From contig NZ_BAWM01000020.1 in assembly GCF_000759675.1 (NCBI RefSeq), positions 171,138-235,137 on the forward strand: DNA of 64,000 nt. The letters run 5' to 3'. The translations under genes and the position numbers were made by a program. The notes under the pieces were generated by a model. It was not told the origin of the DNA and made no database searches. It saw only the letters and a program-made list of their open reading frames with translations. Shown piece by piece: positions 8,888 to 17,214 of this stretch (within the stretch, counting starts at the first letter, position 1; each line of letters begins with the position of its first letter). The stretch comes from Neobacillus niacini (GTDB taxonomy: Bacteria > Bacillota > Bacilli > Bacillales > Cytobacillaceae).

Positions 8888-9126
8888 TTCCTGCCACCTG
8901 CCTCTATCATAAATTCTACTATTCTAACTCTATTGATTATTTTACCAAACTGGAAGAATAAAACCTATTGCTAGTTTCTTGAAAAAATAAAAAAATGTCG
9001 AATTATAAGGAGAAAATGATGTTCGTTTATAAGATCCTACATTGAAACGTGTTAATTCTTTCGACATCAACAATATTTCCATGGAAATTCTCGACATATT
9101 CAACTAAATTCTAATAAATTTGTCGC

Positions 9127-9162
9127 AAACAAAAACAGAGGCAAAAGCCTCTGTTTTTGTTT
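9127..9162. terminator. bidirectional terminator after ctpB
   Basis: A perfect 16-bp inverted repeat (9127-9142 and 9147-9162) with an AAAA loop contains A/T runs at both ends. It abuts the ctpB stop codon. Confidence 0.85.
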
Positions 9163-10615
9163 ATTTTGTAATTAGCCTCAAAGCAGTTTGCAGCTGGATG
9201 TCGTTTTTCTCCTTTTTCATTTCTTTTATGGCTTCTTCTTCTAGCTTTGCAGCGGTTTTTGTGTCAATTTTTCCACTTGGTTCTAGGTTGTTGCTCTTTT
9301 GGAAGGCTTTAACAGCGGTGCTTGTTTCTGTACTAAAATAACCATCTGTTCGACCAGGAGCAAATCCTAACCCGGCTAATATTTCCTGTGCATTTTTAAC
9401 CTGCTCATTGTTCATATCCTCTTTAAGAGGTTCCTCAACTTGAAGCGGATGTGTATCAAAGATGGCAGGCTGATTAACTTCTACATCGGGTTTAATACCT
9501 TTTTTGTGAATCCAGTTTCCATCTGGTGTCAACCATTTAAATAGTGTTAGCTTAATATTGCTGCCATCTCCCATAGGGACTGCCTGTTGTACCGTTCCCT
9601 TACCAAAAGTCGTTTCTCCGACCAACTGATAATCAGCAGCTTCTTTTAAGGCTCCTGCTAAAATCTCTGAAGCTGATGCACTGCCTTTGTTAATTAAGAC
9701 AGCTACTGGGTATTCCTTTTTCTCGGTAAGATTGGAGAAGTGCTGTTCCTTTTTCCCATTTCGTTGCTCAATTTGAATAAATGGTTTTTCTTTCGTAACA
9801 AATTCTTTTAAGATATCCTCAACACTTACGAGCAATCCACCAGGGTTACCACGGACATCTATGATTAAGCCCTCAATATCTTTCTTCTCTAAAGAACTAA
9901 GCTCTTTTTTAAAATCAGCAGCGGTTTCTTGAGAAAAAGATGTAATTTCAATATAACCAATCCCTTTTCCATCTTGTTTTTTCACAGAAGCATGAATGGT
10001 CTCAAGTGGAATTTCATCACGAGTAACTTCAATGGAGAGAGGTTCCTTTAAGCCCTTTCGTTCGATTTCCAACGTTACTTTTGTTCCCTTTTTCCCACGT
10101 ATTTTTAGGGTCGCTTTATTGAGGTCAAGTCCCTCAACACTTGTTCCATCTACTTTTAAAATCTCATCATTCGGCTTTAACCCTGCTTTTTCAGCTGGGG
10201 AATTTTTAAATGGAGAAATAATAACAATTTTCCCATCAACCATACCAACTTCTGCCCCAATACCTTCAAATGATGATTCTAAAGCCTGACTGAATTGCTG
10301 AGCCGTTTCCTTATTCATATAAACAGAATAGGGATCATCTAACACCGTAAGCATTCCTTGAATAGCACCCTCTACTAGAGTCTCTCTATCTACCTTTTCA
10401 ACATATCGGCTCAGGATTAGTTCATAGGCCTGATTAACTTTTGCAAGATCCTCCGTATCTGGTTGATCTGTAACGACTGTTTCCTTTTTCGTTAATGTTT
10501 GTTCAAGGGCTGTGTTTCCATCTGTTTGTCCATACCATTGCAGTCCTGCATATGTGCCCCCCGCTCCAGTAAGAAGCGAACCAACCACCATTAGGGCAAT
10601 CCATTTACTTTTCAT
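9161..10615 (-). CDS. ctpB: S41 carboxy-terminal processing protease CtpB
   Basis: Secreted or membrane-tethered serine protease (484 aa). It has an N-terminal hydrophobic anchor, a PDZ domain (about 110-190), an S41 catalytic core with the serine in KGSASASEIL and the lysine in TTFGKGTVQ, and a C-terminal peptidoglycan-binding-like repeat (QEILAGLGF to AFQKSNNLEP). In B. subtilis CtpB cuts SpoIVFA during sporulation signalling. ATG at 10615 (MKSKWIALM) is chosen because AGGGGG lies 6-7 bases before it; a longer frame reaches 10675 without a ribosome site. Confidence 0.9.
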   Translation of the reverse strand: MKSKWIALMVVGSLLTGAGGTYAGLQWYGQTDGNTALEQTLTKKETVVTDQPDTEDLAKVNQAYELILSRYVEKVDRETLVEGAIQGMLTVLDDPYSVYMNKETAQQFSQALESSFEGIGAEVGMVDGKIVIISPFKNSPAEKAGLKPNDEILKVDGTSVEGLDLNKATLKIRGKKGTKVTLEIERKGLKEPLSIEVTRDEIPLETIHASVKKQDGKGIGYIEITSFSQETAADFKKELSSLEKKDIEGLIIDVRGNPGGLLVSVEDILKEFVTKEKPFIQIEQRNGKKEQHFSNLTEKKEYPVAVLINKGSASASEILAGALKEAADYQLVGETTFGKGTVQQAVPMGDGSNIKLTLFKWLTPDGNWIHKKGIKPDVEVNQPAIFDTHPLQVEEPLKEDMNNEQVKNAQEILAGLGFAPGRTDGYFSTETSTAVKAFQKSNNLEPSGKIDTKTAAKLEEEAIKEMKKEKNDIQLQTALRLITK

Positions 10616-10757
10616 CCTGTTCCCCCTCATGTGCAGCATCAATTGACTGTCCTTAATTATAGAAAAAAGTGCCACTTTCCCGCTCGATTATTAACTATTA
10701 TGTAAGGAATGGACGAGTTATGCCTGAAATGTGGAGGTGCTCATTTACCGATTTTTA

Positions 10758-10792
10758 TCAAAAAAAGGAAGAAGCATGGCTTCTCCCTTTTC
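10758..10792 (-). terminator. terminator after the M23 hydrolase gene
   Basis: A 12-bp stem (about 10764-10775 with 10779-10790) and short loop are followed on the minus strand by seven T. It lies just past the stop at 10798. Confidence 0.8.
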
Positions 10793-10797
10793 TGTAT

Positions 10798-12099
10798 TTA
10801 TGGCATTGGTACAATTCCAACTGGATTGATTGCGTTACTTTTGCTTGAATTCCATTCGCCTCTATGAAGTTCGAAATGCAAATGTTTACCATAAGACTGA
10901 CCCGTATTGCCCATAATTCCAATTTGCTGGCCTTTTTTTACAACTGCTCCGGAGCTGACAAATCGCGTTTCCATATGAGCAGAAACCGTAGTATATGTCT
11001 GCCCATTTATAGAATGAGCAATAAATACGACGTTGCCATAGCTGCTAGAATAGTAGGATTGAATCACGACTCCATCAGCAGCGGCCCAAATCGGAACACC
11101 TGGAGCAGCATTAGCGATATCAACCCCAAAATGCATACCATCTTCTCGACCTGCAAAACCTGATGAAATTCTTCCATTCGCTGGCAATGTGAATGCGCCA
11201 CCTGTGACAGGTGCAGTTGGGGTACTTCCACCTCCGCCATTACCGCCTCCGCCACTACTGGATCCATTGTTATTGTTATTGTTATTGGCAGCAGCGGCTG
11301 CAGCGGCTGCAGCTGCTTCTGCTGCTTGACGTTCTTGTTCAAGTGCAATTGCTTTTTGGAGAGCTGCAGATTGGGCAGCAAGTAATTGCGCTTCTTCCTG
11401 CAGCTCCATTTTATGCTCATGAATCTCTTCTTCCTGCTGTTCTAGAGAAGCTAATAACTGATCTTTTTCAACTCTCTGCGCATTCAATTGCTGATTCATT
11501 TTTTCTAAGTCAGCAAGCATCGTTTGTACGCTTGCAAGCTCCTGTTCAACTTTGGCTTGATTTTCCTCCAGACTCTTTTTATCAGCCTCGTGCTGCTGTA
11601 AAATATCTTGGTCTGCTTGCATGATCGTTGCCACAGCACTTGCACGGTCAATAAAATCACTAAAGTTTTTTGAACCCATTAATACATCAATATAGCTGAC
11701 CATTCCACCTGTTTCTTGATAATTTCGGGCACGGTCCTTCAAAAGCTCATTTCTCTTTTCAATTCGCTCTTTGGTAACTTTTATTTCTTCCTGGAGTCTA
11801 GCAATTTCTGCTTTTGTTTCTTCCAGTTTTGCTGTTTTTTCACTTATTTTTTTATGAGTATCATCAATCGCAATGTCAAGGCGTTTCATGTGTTCCTTCA
11901 CATCAGACTGTTGTTCTTTTAAACTATTAATCTTCTGATCTGCGTCATTTATAGTAGATGATATTTCAGACTTTTCTTTTTCAATTTGATTTTGCTGACC
12001 CTTTAAACTTGAAATGGAAGCTGCTTCAACAATTCCCCCAAAAATACTGCTTATTCCAACTGTTGCAGCAACCGCTAATGTTACTATTGTTTTGTTCAA
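10798..12099 (-). CDS. secreted coiled-coil M23 peptidoglycan hydrolase, probable FtsEX partner
   Basis: A 433-residue exported protein. It has a signal peptide (cut near VEAAS), a long coiled coil (about 30-265), a low-complexity linker of Ala, Asn and Gly, and a C-terminal M23/LytM peptidase domain. Zinc and catalytic motifs HFGVD and HLHFELH are intact, so the domain should be active as an endopeptidase. The coiled-coil plus LytM layout is that of EnvC, the hydrolase regulator controlled by FtsEX, and the gene directly follows ftsX. In B. subtilis FtsEX instead activates CwlO. The FtsEX link is inference from position and architecture. Confidence 0.85.
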   Translation of the reverse strand: MNKTIVTLAVAATVGISSIFGGIVEAASISSLKGQQNQIEKEKSEISSTINDADQKINSLKEQQSDVKEHMKRLDIAIDDTHKKISEKTAKLEETKAEIARLQEEIKVTKERIEKRNELLKDRARNYQETGGMVSYIDVLMGSKNFSDFIDRASAVATIMQADQDILQQHEADKKSLEENQAKVEQELASVQTMLADLEKMNQQLNAQRVEKDQLLASLEQQEEEIHEHKMELQEEAQLLAAQSAALQKAIALEQERQAAEAAAAAAAAAANNNNNNNGSSSGGGGNGGGGSTPTAPVTGGAFTLPANGRISSGFAGREDGMHFGVDIANAAPGVPIWAAADGVVIQSYYSSSYGNVVFIAHSINGQTYTTVSAHMETRFVSSGAVVKKGQQIGIMGNTGQSYGKHLHFELHRGEWNSSKSNAINPVGIVPMP

Positions 12100-12163
12100 A
12101 GCCCGATTGCTCCTTCCCTTTTCTATTTATGTACGGAAATCTTTATCTGCCCAACAACAATAA

Positions 12164-12194
12164 TCAGGAAGGACATTTTTACTGCCCTTCCTGA
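12164..12194 (-). terminator. hairpin between ftsX and the M23 gene
   Basis: A 9-bp perfect stem (12164-12172 with 12186-12194) lies six bases after the ftsX stop, with only a weak T run. It may act as a partial terminator. Confidence 0.5.
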
Positions 12195-12199
12195 AAAAA

Positions 12200-13093
12200 T
12201 TAAACCTTCAAGAACTTTCTTACGGACATTACACTTCCCCAAACGCCGATTAATGCTCCCATTAAAATTAGCAATCCAGAAACCTGATAAATAAACGGAT
12301 CGTATGGAAGAATCTGAATGAAGTTCCCCACTAACTTGGGTGCTAGATAATCATAAGCGTTATAGTAAGCAATTGCTATTAAGATAATCGGCAGTATGGC
12401 ACCAAGGATGCCAAGCCATAATCCTTCTAAAAAGAAAGGCCACCTAATAAAGTTATTCGTTGCTCCTACTAGCCTCATAATCTTAATTTCTCTTCGCCTT
12501 GCAATAATCGTAATTTTAATCGTATTAGAAATTAGGAAGATCGCAGTAAAGAATAATCCCGCGATTAATACAATCCCTACGTTACGGCTTGCTTCTATAA
12601 AGTTAAATAATTTTTCAACTGTACCCTTACCGTACACAGCCTTTGTGACATATTCTAGCTTACCAATATCCTTCGCTGCTTTCATTGTATCCTGCGGATT
12701 TTTCGTTTTTACGATAAATACATCGTTTAGTGGATTGTCTTGTTCAAAAAGTTTAAATGCTTGTCCATCCTCACCCATGCTTTTAATTAATTCTTCAAGC
12801 TCTTGCTCCTTGGATGAAAATTTCACACTTTGTACTTCTGATATCTTTTCAATCTCACCTTTTAACTTTTGCTGATCCTCTTCATTCGCAGCAACATCGA
12901 TGTGAACGCGAATTTGTACGTCCTCTTCTATGGTTTGAGCTACTTTATTGAGATTCATCATAATAACGAAAAAGACACCAACTAAGATGAGCGTTACCGT
13001 TACAGCACTTACAGAAGCAAACGTCATCCAGCCATTTCTGCCAATACTCTTAAAGCTTTCGCGCGCATGACGGCCAAGAGTTCTAATTTTCAT
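12200..13093 (-). CDS. ftsX: cell division ABC transporter permease FtsX
   Basis: Membrane subunit (297 aa; B. subtilis FtsX is 296) of the FtsEX complex, which transmits ATP hydrolysis to extracellular wall hydrolases. An N-terminal helix is followed by a large extracellular domain (about 50-160) and three C-terminal helices. ATG at 13093 (MKIRTLGRHARES) is chosen because it matches the family start; its first 11 bases overlap the ftsE end (ATGAAAATTAG), so translation is coupled. The longer frame to 13120 adds nine residues unlike the family. Confidence 0.94.
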   Translation of the reverse strand: MKIRTLGRHARESFKSIGRNGWMTFASVSAVTVTLILVGVFFVIMMNLNKVAQTIEEDVQIRVHIDVAANEEDQQKLKGEIEKISEVQSVKFSSKEQELEELIKSMGEDGQAFKLFEQDNPLNDVFIVKTKNPQDTMKAAKDIGKLEYVTKAVYGKGTVEKLFNFIEASRNVGIVLIAGLFFTAIFLISNTIKITIIARRREIKIMRLVGATNNFIRWPFFLEGLWLGILGAILPIILIAIAYYNAYDYLAPKLVGNFIQILPYDPFIYQVSGLLILMGALIGVWGSVMSVRKFLKV

Positions 13094-13769
13094 AACCGTA
13101 ATCACCTCTTTGTTCATCACGTGCTATTTTACCAGACTCAATCGCAATTACACGATGTTTAATGGTGTTGACGATTTCCCTATTATGGGTTGCCATTACA
13201 ATGGTAGTACCCCTGTTATTAATCTCTTCAAAGATATTCATAATTTCCCATGAAGTTTCTGGATCCAGGTTACCTGTAGGCTCGTCTGCTATAACAACCT
13301 TTGGTGAGTTAACAATCGAACGGGCAATCGAAACACGCTGCTGCTCCCCTCCGGATAACTCTGTTGGAAGCATTTTTGCTTTATGCTTAAGGTTAACGAG
13401 GTCAAGTACTTCCATTACACGCTTCTTGATAAACTTCGGCTGCGCTTCAATAACTTCAAGCGCAAAGGCTACATTCTCATAAACAGTTTTCATTGGTAAT
13501 AGCTTAAAGTCTTGAAAGACTACACCAAGGTTCCGTCGGAAAATAGGTACCTTCGTATTTTTTAGTTTAGCTAGGTTAACGCCATTCATTGTAATCGTAC
13601 CTGAGGTTGGGACTTCCTCACGATACATCATTTTAATGAACGTTGATTTCCCAGCACCACTTGGACCAACTACATAGACAAATTCACCTTGGTTAATCCG
13701 TACATCTATTCCATTTATCGCTGTAACCCCGTTCGGGTACTTTTTAAACACATCTTGTAATTCTATCAT
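13083..13769 (-). CDS. ftsE: cell division ABC transporter ATPase FtsE
   Basis: ATP-binding subunit (228 aa) of FtsEX. It has Walker A GPSGAGKST (about 36-44), the signature LSGGEQQRVS (about 138-147), Walker B VVIADEPTGN (about 157-166) and the switch His in ATHNRE. First gene of the ftsE-ftsX-hydrolase set. A ribosome site (AGGTGA) precedes the ATG. Confidence 0.95.
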   Translation of the reverse strand: MIELQDVFKKYPNGVTAINGIDVRINQGEFVYVVGPSGAGKSTFIKMMYREEVPTSGTITMNGVNLAKLKNTKVPIFRRNLGVVFQDFKLLPMKTVYENVAFALEVIEAQPKFIKKRVMEVLDLVNLKHKAKMLPTELSGGEQQRVSIARSIVNSPKVVIADEPTGNLDPETSWEIMNIFEEINNRGTTIVMATHNREIVNTIKHRVIAIESGKIARDEQRGDYGYEN

Positions 13770-14020
13770 TTTAGATCACCTTTATAAGTTAGTTTCGATC
13801 AATAAGATTCGACAACAACCTTTTATTTTCTTGCACAAAAACAAAATCCTAGACAAAAAACGGCAGGATTTCGCATAAATTCATTATAACACTCAACTGA
13901 GGTAAAAAAAGCGATAAAAATATTACAGTTTCTTTTCAAAACCTACATAAATTGTTATTTACATCCTATATTTTTCGACAAAATTTAACAATATCTTAAT
14001 AAAGTAGCATAGATTCACAA

Positions 14021-14056
14021 AAATAAAAAACGTTCTGCACAAATCACAGAACGTTT
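14021..14056 (-). terminator. terminator after cccB
   Basis: A perfect 10-bp stem (14028-14037 with 14047-14056) and 9-base loop are followed on the minus strand by TTTTTTATTTTTG. It lies just past the cccB stop. Confidence 0.85.
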
Positions 14057-14063
14057 ACATAAA

Positions 14064-14387
14064 TTACTTTTTAGTTGAAAGCCAATCTGCAACCTTGTCA
14101 AGGTCATCGCCTTCGATAAGACCCGCTGGCATTCCGCCATCTGTACCATCCTTGATGATGCCGGCAATTTCATCTTTTGATTTGTTTGCTCCAACTGCTG
14201 TTAGGTCAGGTCCCATACCACCCTTTAAGTCACCGCCGTGACAGCTTGAGCACTTTTGTGAGTAAATCTTTTCAGCATCCCCAGCTGCTGCTGTGTCACC
14301 TCCACCCTCGTCATCGCCGCCGCCGCAGGCAGCAAGTCCCATAACAAGAGCAGTTCCCAATAACATTTTTAGTAGCTTTTTCTTCAT
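14064..14387 (-). CDS. cccB: lipoprotein cytochrome c551 (CccB)
   Basis: Small membrane-anchored electron carrier (107 aa precursor). It has a lipobox LAAC at about residues 19-22, a Gly/Asp-rich flexible linker, one haem c site (CSSCH) and a distal Met ligand region (GGMPAG). ATG at 14387 follows GGGGGAG; a longer frame to 14417 lacks this spacing. It delivers electrons to caa3-type oxidase in Bacillus. Position between yvjA and ftsE agrees with B. subtilis. It could also exchange electrons with the multihaem cluster 3 kb away (inference). Confidence 0.92.
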   Translation of the reverse strand: MKKKLLKMLLGTALVMGLAACGGGDDEGGGDTAAAGDAEKIYSQKCSSCHGGDLKGGMGPDLTAVGANKSKDEIAGIIKDGTDGGMPAGLIEGDDLDKVADWLSTKK

Positions 14388-14438
14388 TGCTACTCCCCCT
14401 TCAGAAAAAATTTCCATACAAGGAATAGTATAGCAATA

Positions 14439-15302
14439 TTACACCCTTTTGAAACCTTCTCCCAACACTTCAGAAGCGTCCATAACTACGACAAATGCAG
14501 TTGGGTCAAGGGATTTAACCAATTGTTTCAATTTTGTGAACTCCCTCTGATCTACCACACACATTAGGACAGGGCGCTCATTATCCGTAAATCCACCATA
14601 TGCAGATAGTTTAGTTACACCTCGGTCAATTTTATTCAGTATTCCCGCACGTACTTCCTCTTGCTTACTCGTAATAATCATTGCTGTTTTTGACCTGCCA
14701 AAACCAACCTGAACTAGATCGATCGTTTTACTTGTTACATATAAGGCAATCAATGCGTATAATCCTCGTTCAATATCGAAGACAAGAGCTGCAGAAATGA
14801 CGATGAGTCCATCAATTAGGACAACGCTTGTGCCGAGGGTTAGCCCTGTGTACTTTGTAATAATTTGTGCTGCCAAATCCGTACCGCCCGTTGAACCATT
14901 TCCTCTGAATACGATTCCTAATCCGAGTCCTACTGCTATTCCGCCGAACAACGCTCCAAGCAAGGCATCATTTGTCCAGGGGTCAATGTTCTTTGTTAAA
15001 AAAACAACAAAGGGTAAAAATATTGTTCCGACAAGTGTTTTAACTCCAAATTGTTTTCCTAAAAAAATAACTCCTGCAATGAACAATGGTATGTTAAAAG
15101 CCCATTGTACATATGCCGGCTCCCATCCGAACACGCTTAATAATATGGTACTAATACCGCTGACGCCTCCCGAAGCAATTTGATTCGGGAGGAGAAATAC
15201 ATTAAAGGCCATCGCGATAATAGCTGATCCGACTAAAACGTTTATGTATTCTAATGCACTTTCAAATTCAGGTGCAGACCGATTATTTCTTCTTTTATTC
15301 AT
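14439..15302 (-). CDS. yvjA: YitT-family membrane protein (YvjA)
   Basis: A 287-residue membrane protein. It has five to six helices in the N-terminal two thirds (glycine-rich, with RGNGSTGGTDLAAQI at about 133-147) and a soluble C-terminal DUF2179-type domain (ITSKQEEVRAGILNKIDRGVT). Family function is not established. Its place next to cccB and prfB fits B. subtilis yvjA. Confidence 0.85.
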   Translation of the reverse strand: MNKRRNNRSAPEFESALEYINVLVGSAIIAMAFNVFLLPNQIASGGVSGISTILLSVFGWEPAYVQWAFNIPLFIAGVIFLGKQFGVKTLVGTIFLPFVVFLTKNIDPWTNDALLGALFGGIAVGLGLGIVFRGNGSTGGTDLAAQIITKYTGLTLGTSVVLIDGLIVISAALVFDIERGLYALIALYVTSKTIDLVQVGFGRSKTAMIITSKQEEVRAGILNKIDRGVTKLSAYGGFTDNERPVLMCVVDQREFTKLKQLVKSLDPTAFVVVMDASEVLGEGFKRV

Positions 15303-15640
15303 AGTGCGATTCCCCTCTATATTGCCATTTTACTATAATTTTTCACCTTAACCGAGGTGAGTATAGCATGGCAATAATTTGCTGTAAATGGCATTGAGAT
15401 AAAGCATTAAAGGGCTAAATTTTTAATAGTATTTACAATAAAATAAAAAAAACTCGTCATATTCTTGAGACCACTAACTGCATTGATATGCTTTCTCTTA
15501 TGTTTTCTAATACTTTAGTCCAAATATCCAAGAAATTTAAATCTTTCACGGTTAGAATAGTCAAATTAATACCCCTTTCTTTCCATTTTATAGGTTAATT
15601 ATAGGAGTTTATTTTTTAAAGACAAATTAGCAAAAATAAA
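15303..15640. other. intergenic, nothing recognised
   Basis: About 340 bases upstream of yvjA and downstream of prfB. AT-rich, with no credible ORF, repeat or RNA signal seen apart from the prfB terminator at its left-strand end. Confidence 0.5.
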
Positions 15641-15682
15641 AGAAATGACGAGAGCAAATTCGCACTCGTCATTTCTTTTTTA
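15633..15682. terminator. terminator after prfB
   Basis: A perfect 12-bp stem (15641-15652 with 15665-15676) with flanking A and T runs, usable from either side, abuts the prfB stop. Confidence 0.85.
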
Positions 15683-16784
15683 TTATGAAATTCTTGAACG
15701 CAGGTAAGCGTCGATAAATTGATCTATTTCTCCGTCCATAACGGCCTGAACGTTTCCACTTTCTGCACTCGTCCGATGATCCTTCACCATTGAATAAGGG
15801 TGGAATACATAGGAACGAATTTGGCTTCCCCAGCCGATTTCCTTTTGTTCACCGCGAATTTCCAGCAGTTCTTTTTCCTGCTGTTCAATTTCGCGTTGAT
15901 ACAGCTTAGCTTTAAGCATTTTCATGGCTGCCTCACGGTTTTTAATTTGTGACCGCTCATTCTGACACGTAACAACAACCCCAGTTGGCATGTGGGTAAT
16001 CCTTACGGCTGAATCGGTGGTATTGATATGCTGTCCACCGGCACCGCTGGCACGATACGTATCTATTTTTAGATCCTCGGTACGGATTTCGATTTCAATT
16101 TCATCATTAAATTCAGGCATGACTTCACACGATACAAAGGAAGTATGACGACGACCTGAGGCATCAAACGGGGAAATCCTCACCAATCGATGTACACCTT
16201 TTTCCGCCTTTAAATAACCGTAAGCGTTATGACCTCTTATCGCCAGGGTCACACTTTTAATCCCCGCTTCATCACCAGGAAGATAATCAAGTGTTTCTAC
16301 CTTAAAACCCTTTTTCTCAGCCCAGCGTGTATACATACGTAGTAGCATTGAGCCCCAATCCTGTGACTCGGTTCCGCCAGCACCTGGGTGCAGCTCTAAA
16401 ATCGCATTATGTTTATCATATTCTTCACTCAAAAGCAGCTGAAGCTCAAATTCATTTAATCTCGAGGTCAGTCCTGTCAACTCTTCTTCAAGCTCAGCCT
16501 GTAATTCCTCGTCACTTTCTTCCTTTACAAGCTCGTAGCTTACTTCAAGATTCTCAAATGTCTCGTACAAGTCACGAAACTCATTTACCTGATCCTTTAA
16601 CGCATTTGCTTCACTAATGACGGTTTGGGCCGCCTGCTGATCATTCCAAAAATCAGGATGAAGCATTTGATCATCTAGCTCAGCTATGCGTGCTTCCTTA
16701 TTTTCAAGGTCAAAGAGACCCCCTAAAGTCCGCTAATTTCTTAGCTGTTTTTTCAAGTTCATTTCGAATTTCTGCTAATTCCAT
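15683..16784 (-). CDS. prfB: peptide chain release factor 2 (RF2), programmed +1 frameshift
   Basis: RF2 releases peptides at UGA and UAA. The ATG at 16784 encodes 24 codons ([12 protein letters not shown] to DFRGSL) and then meets an in-frame TGA at 16710-16712. Skipping one base gives GAC and a frame open to 15683, total 366 aa as in B. subtilis. The stop-recognition SPF motif and the catalytic GGQ ([14 protein letters not shown]) are intact. In B. subtilis prfB follows secA in one operon; here secA is absent upstream and a SigA-like promoter sits at 16855-16884. Confidence 0.96.
16707..16725 (-). promoter_or_regulatory. RF2 programmed frameshift site
   Basis: On the minus strand the site reads AGG GGG TCT CTT TGA C. 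The internal SD-like AGGGGG lies just ahead of a slippery CTT and the TGA at 16712-16710, followed by C. This is the standard autoregulatory element: low RF2 favours the +1 shift that makes full-length RF2. Confidence 0.95.
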
Positions 16785-16854
16785 TTTCTTCACCTCTATA
16801 AAAATTACGGTCAGTTTCTAGCTTATGTTGCAGCCGTTCGTTTGTTCCTTATTC

Positions 16855-16884
16855 ATTATAGCCTGATAAGAGGGGAAATTTCAA
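16855..16884 (-). promoter_or_regulatory. SigA-type promoter for prfB
   Basis: TTGAAA (16884-16879), 18-base spacer, TATAAT (16860-16855), about 70 bases upstream of the prfB ATG. It would give prfB its own transcription now that secA is not in front of it. Confidence 0.6.
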
Positions 16885-16981
16885 AAATGATTTCATAGTG
16901 ACTACTTCAAGGTCCATTGCGCATGATTATTTTTGATAAACTAGATTATCACCATATTATTTGGAATAGATATTTTTCCAC

Positions 16982-17092
16982 TGTGGATAACACTTCGAAT
17001 CCACAGACAAGTTGAAAAATCAATCTAGATAAATATGTGGATAAGTCAAGATATCTACATAATATTAAAAATAATCATAAAATTTATCCACA
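16982..17092. promoter_or_regulatory. DnaA-box cluster
   Basis: Three exact copies of the 9-base DnaA box TTATCCACA: minus orientation at 16982-16990 and 17036-17044, plus orientation at 17084-17092, spaced by about 54 and 48 bases in an AT-rich gap. A weaker partial match lies near 16999-17007. Known DnaA-box clusters outside oriC bind DnaA and modulate initiation or nearby transcription. No replication gene is adjacent. Confidence 0.65.
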
Positions 17093-17141
17093 TATCAACA
17101 TATTAACAGTACTTATTAACATTATTGAAAGATTTCTAAAC

Positions 17142-17171
17142 AAAAAACGAGAAGACGAATCCTCTCGTTTT
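17142..17171 (-). terminator. terminator after the 8-haem cytochrome gene
   Basis: A 9-bp stem (17144-17152 with 17163-17171) is followed by a T run on the minus strand. It lies about 45 bases past the stop at 17215. Confidence 0.7.
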
Positions 17172-17214
17172 ATCTGGATTTAAAATTATTGAGCATTCAC
17201 AACTATCTTCAGAA

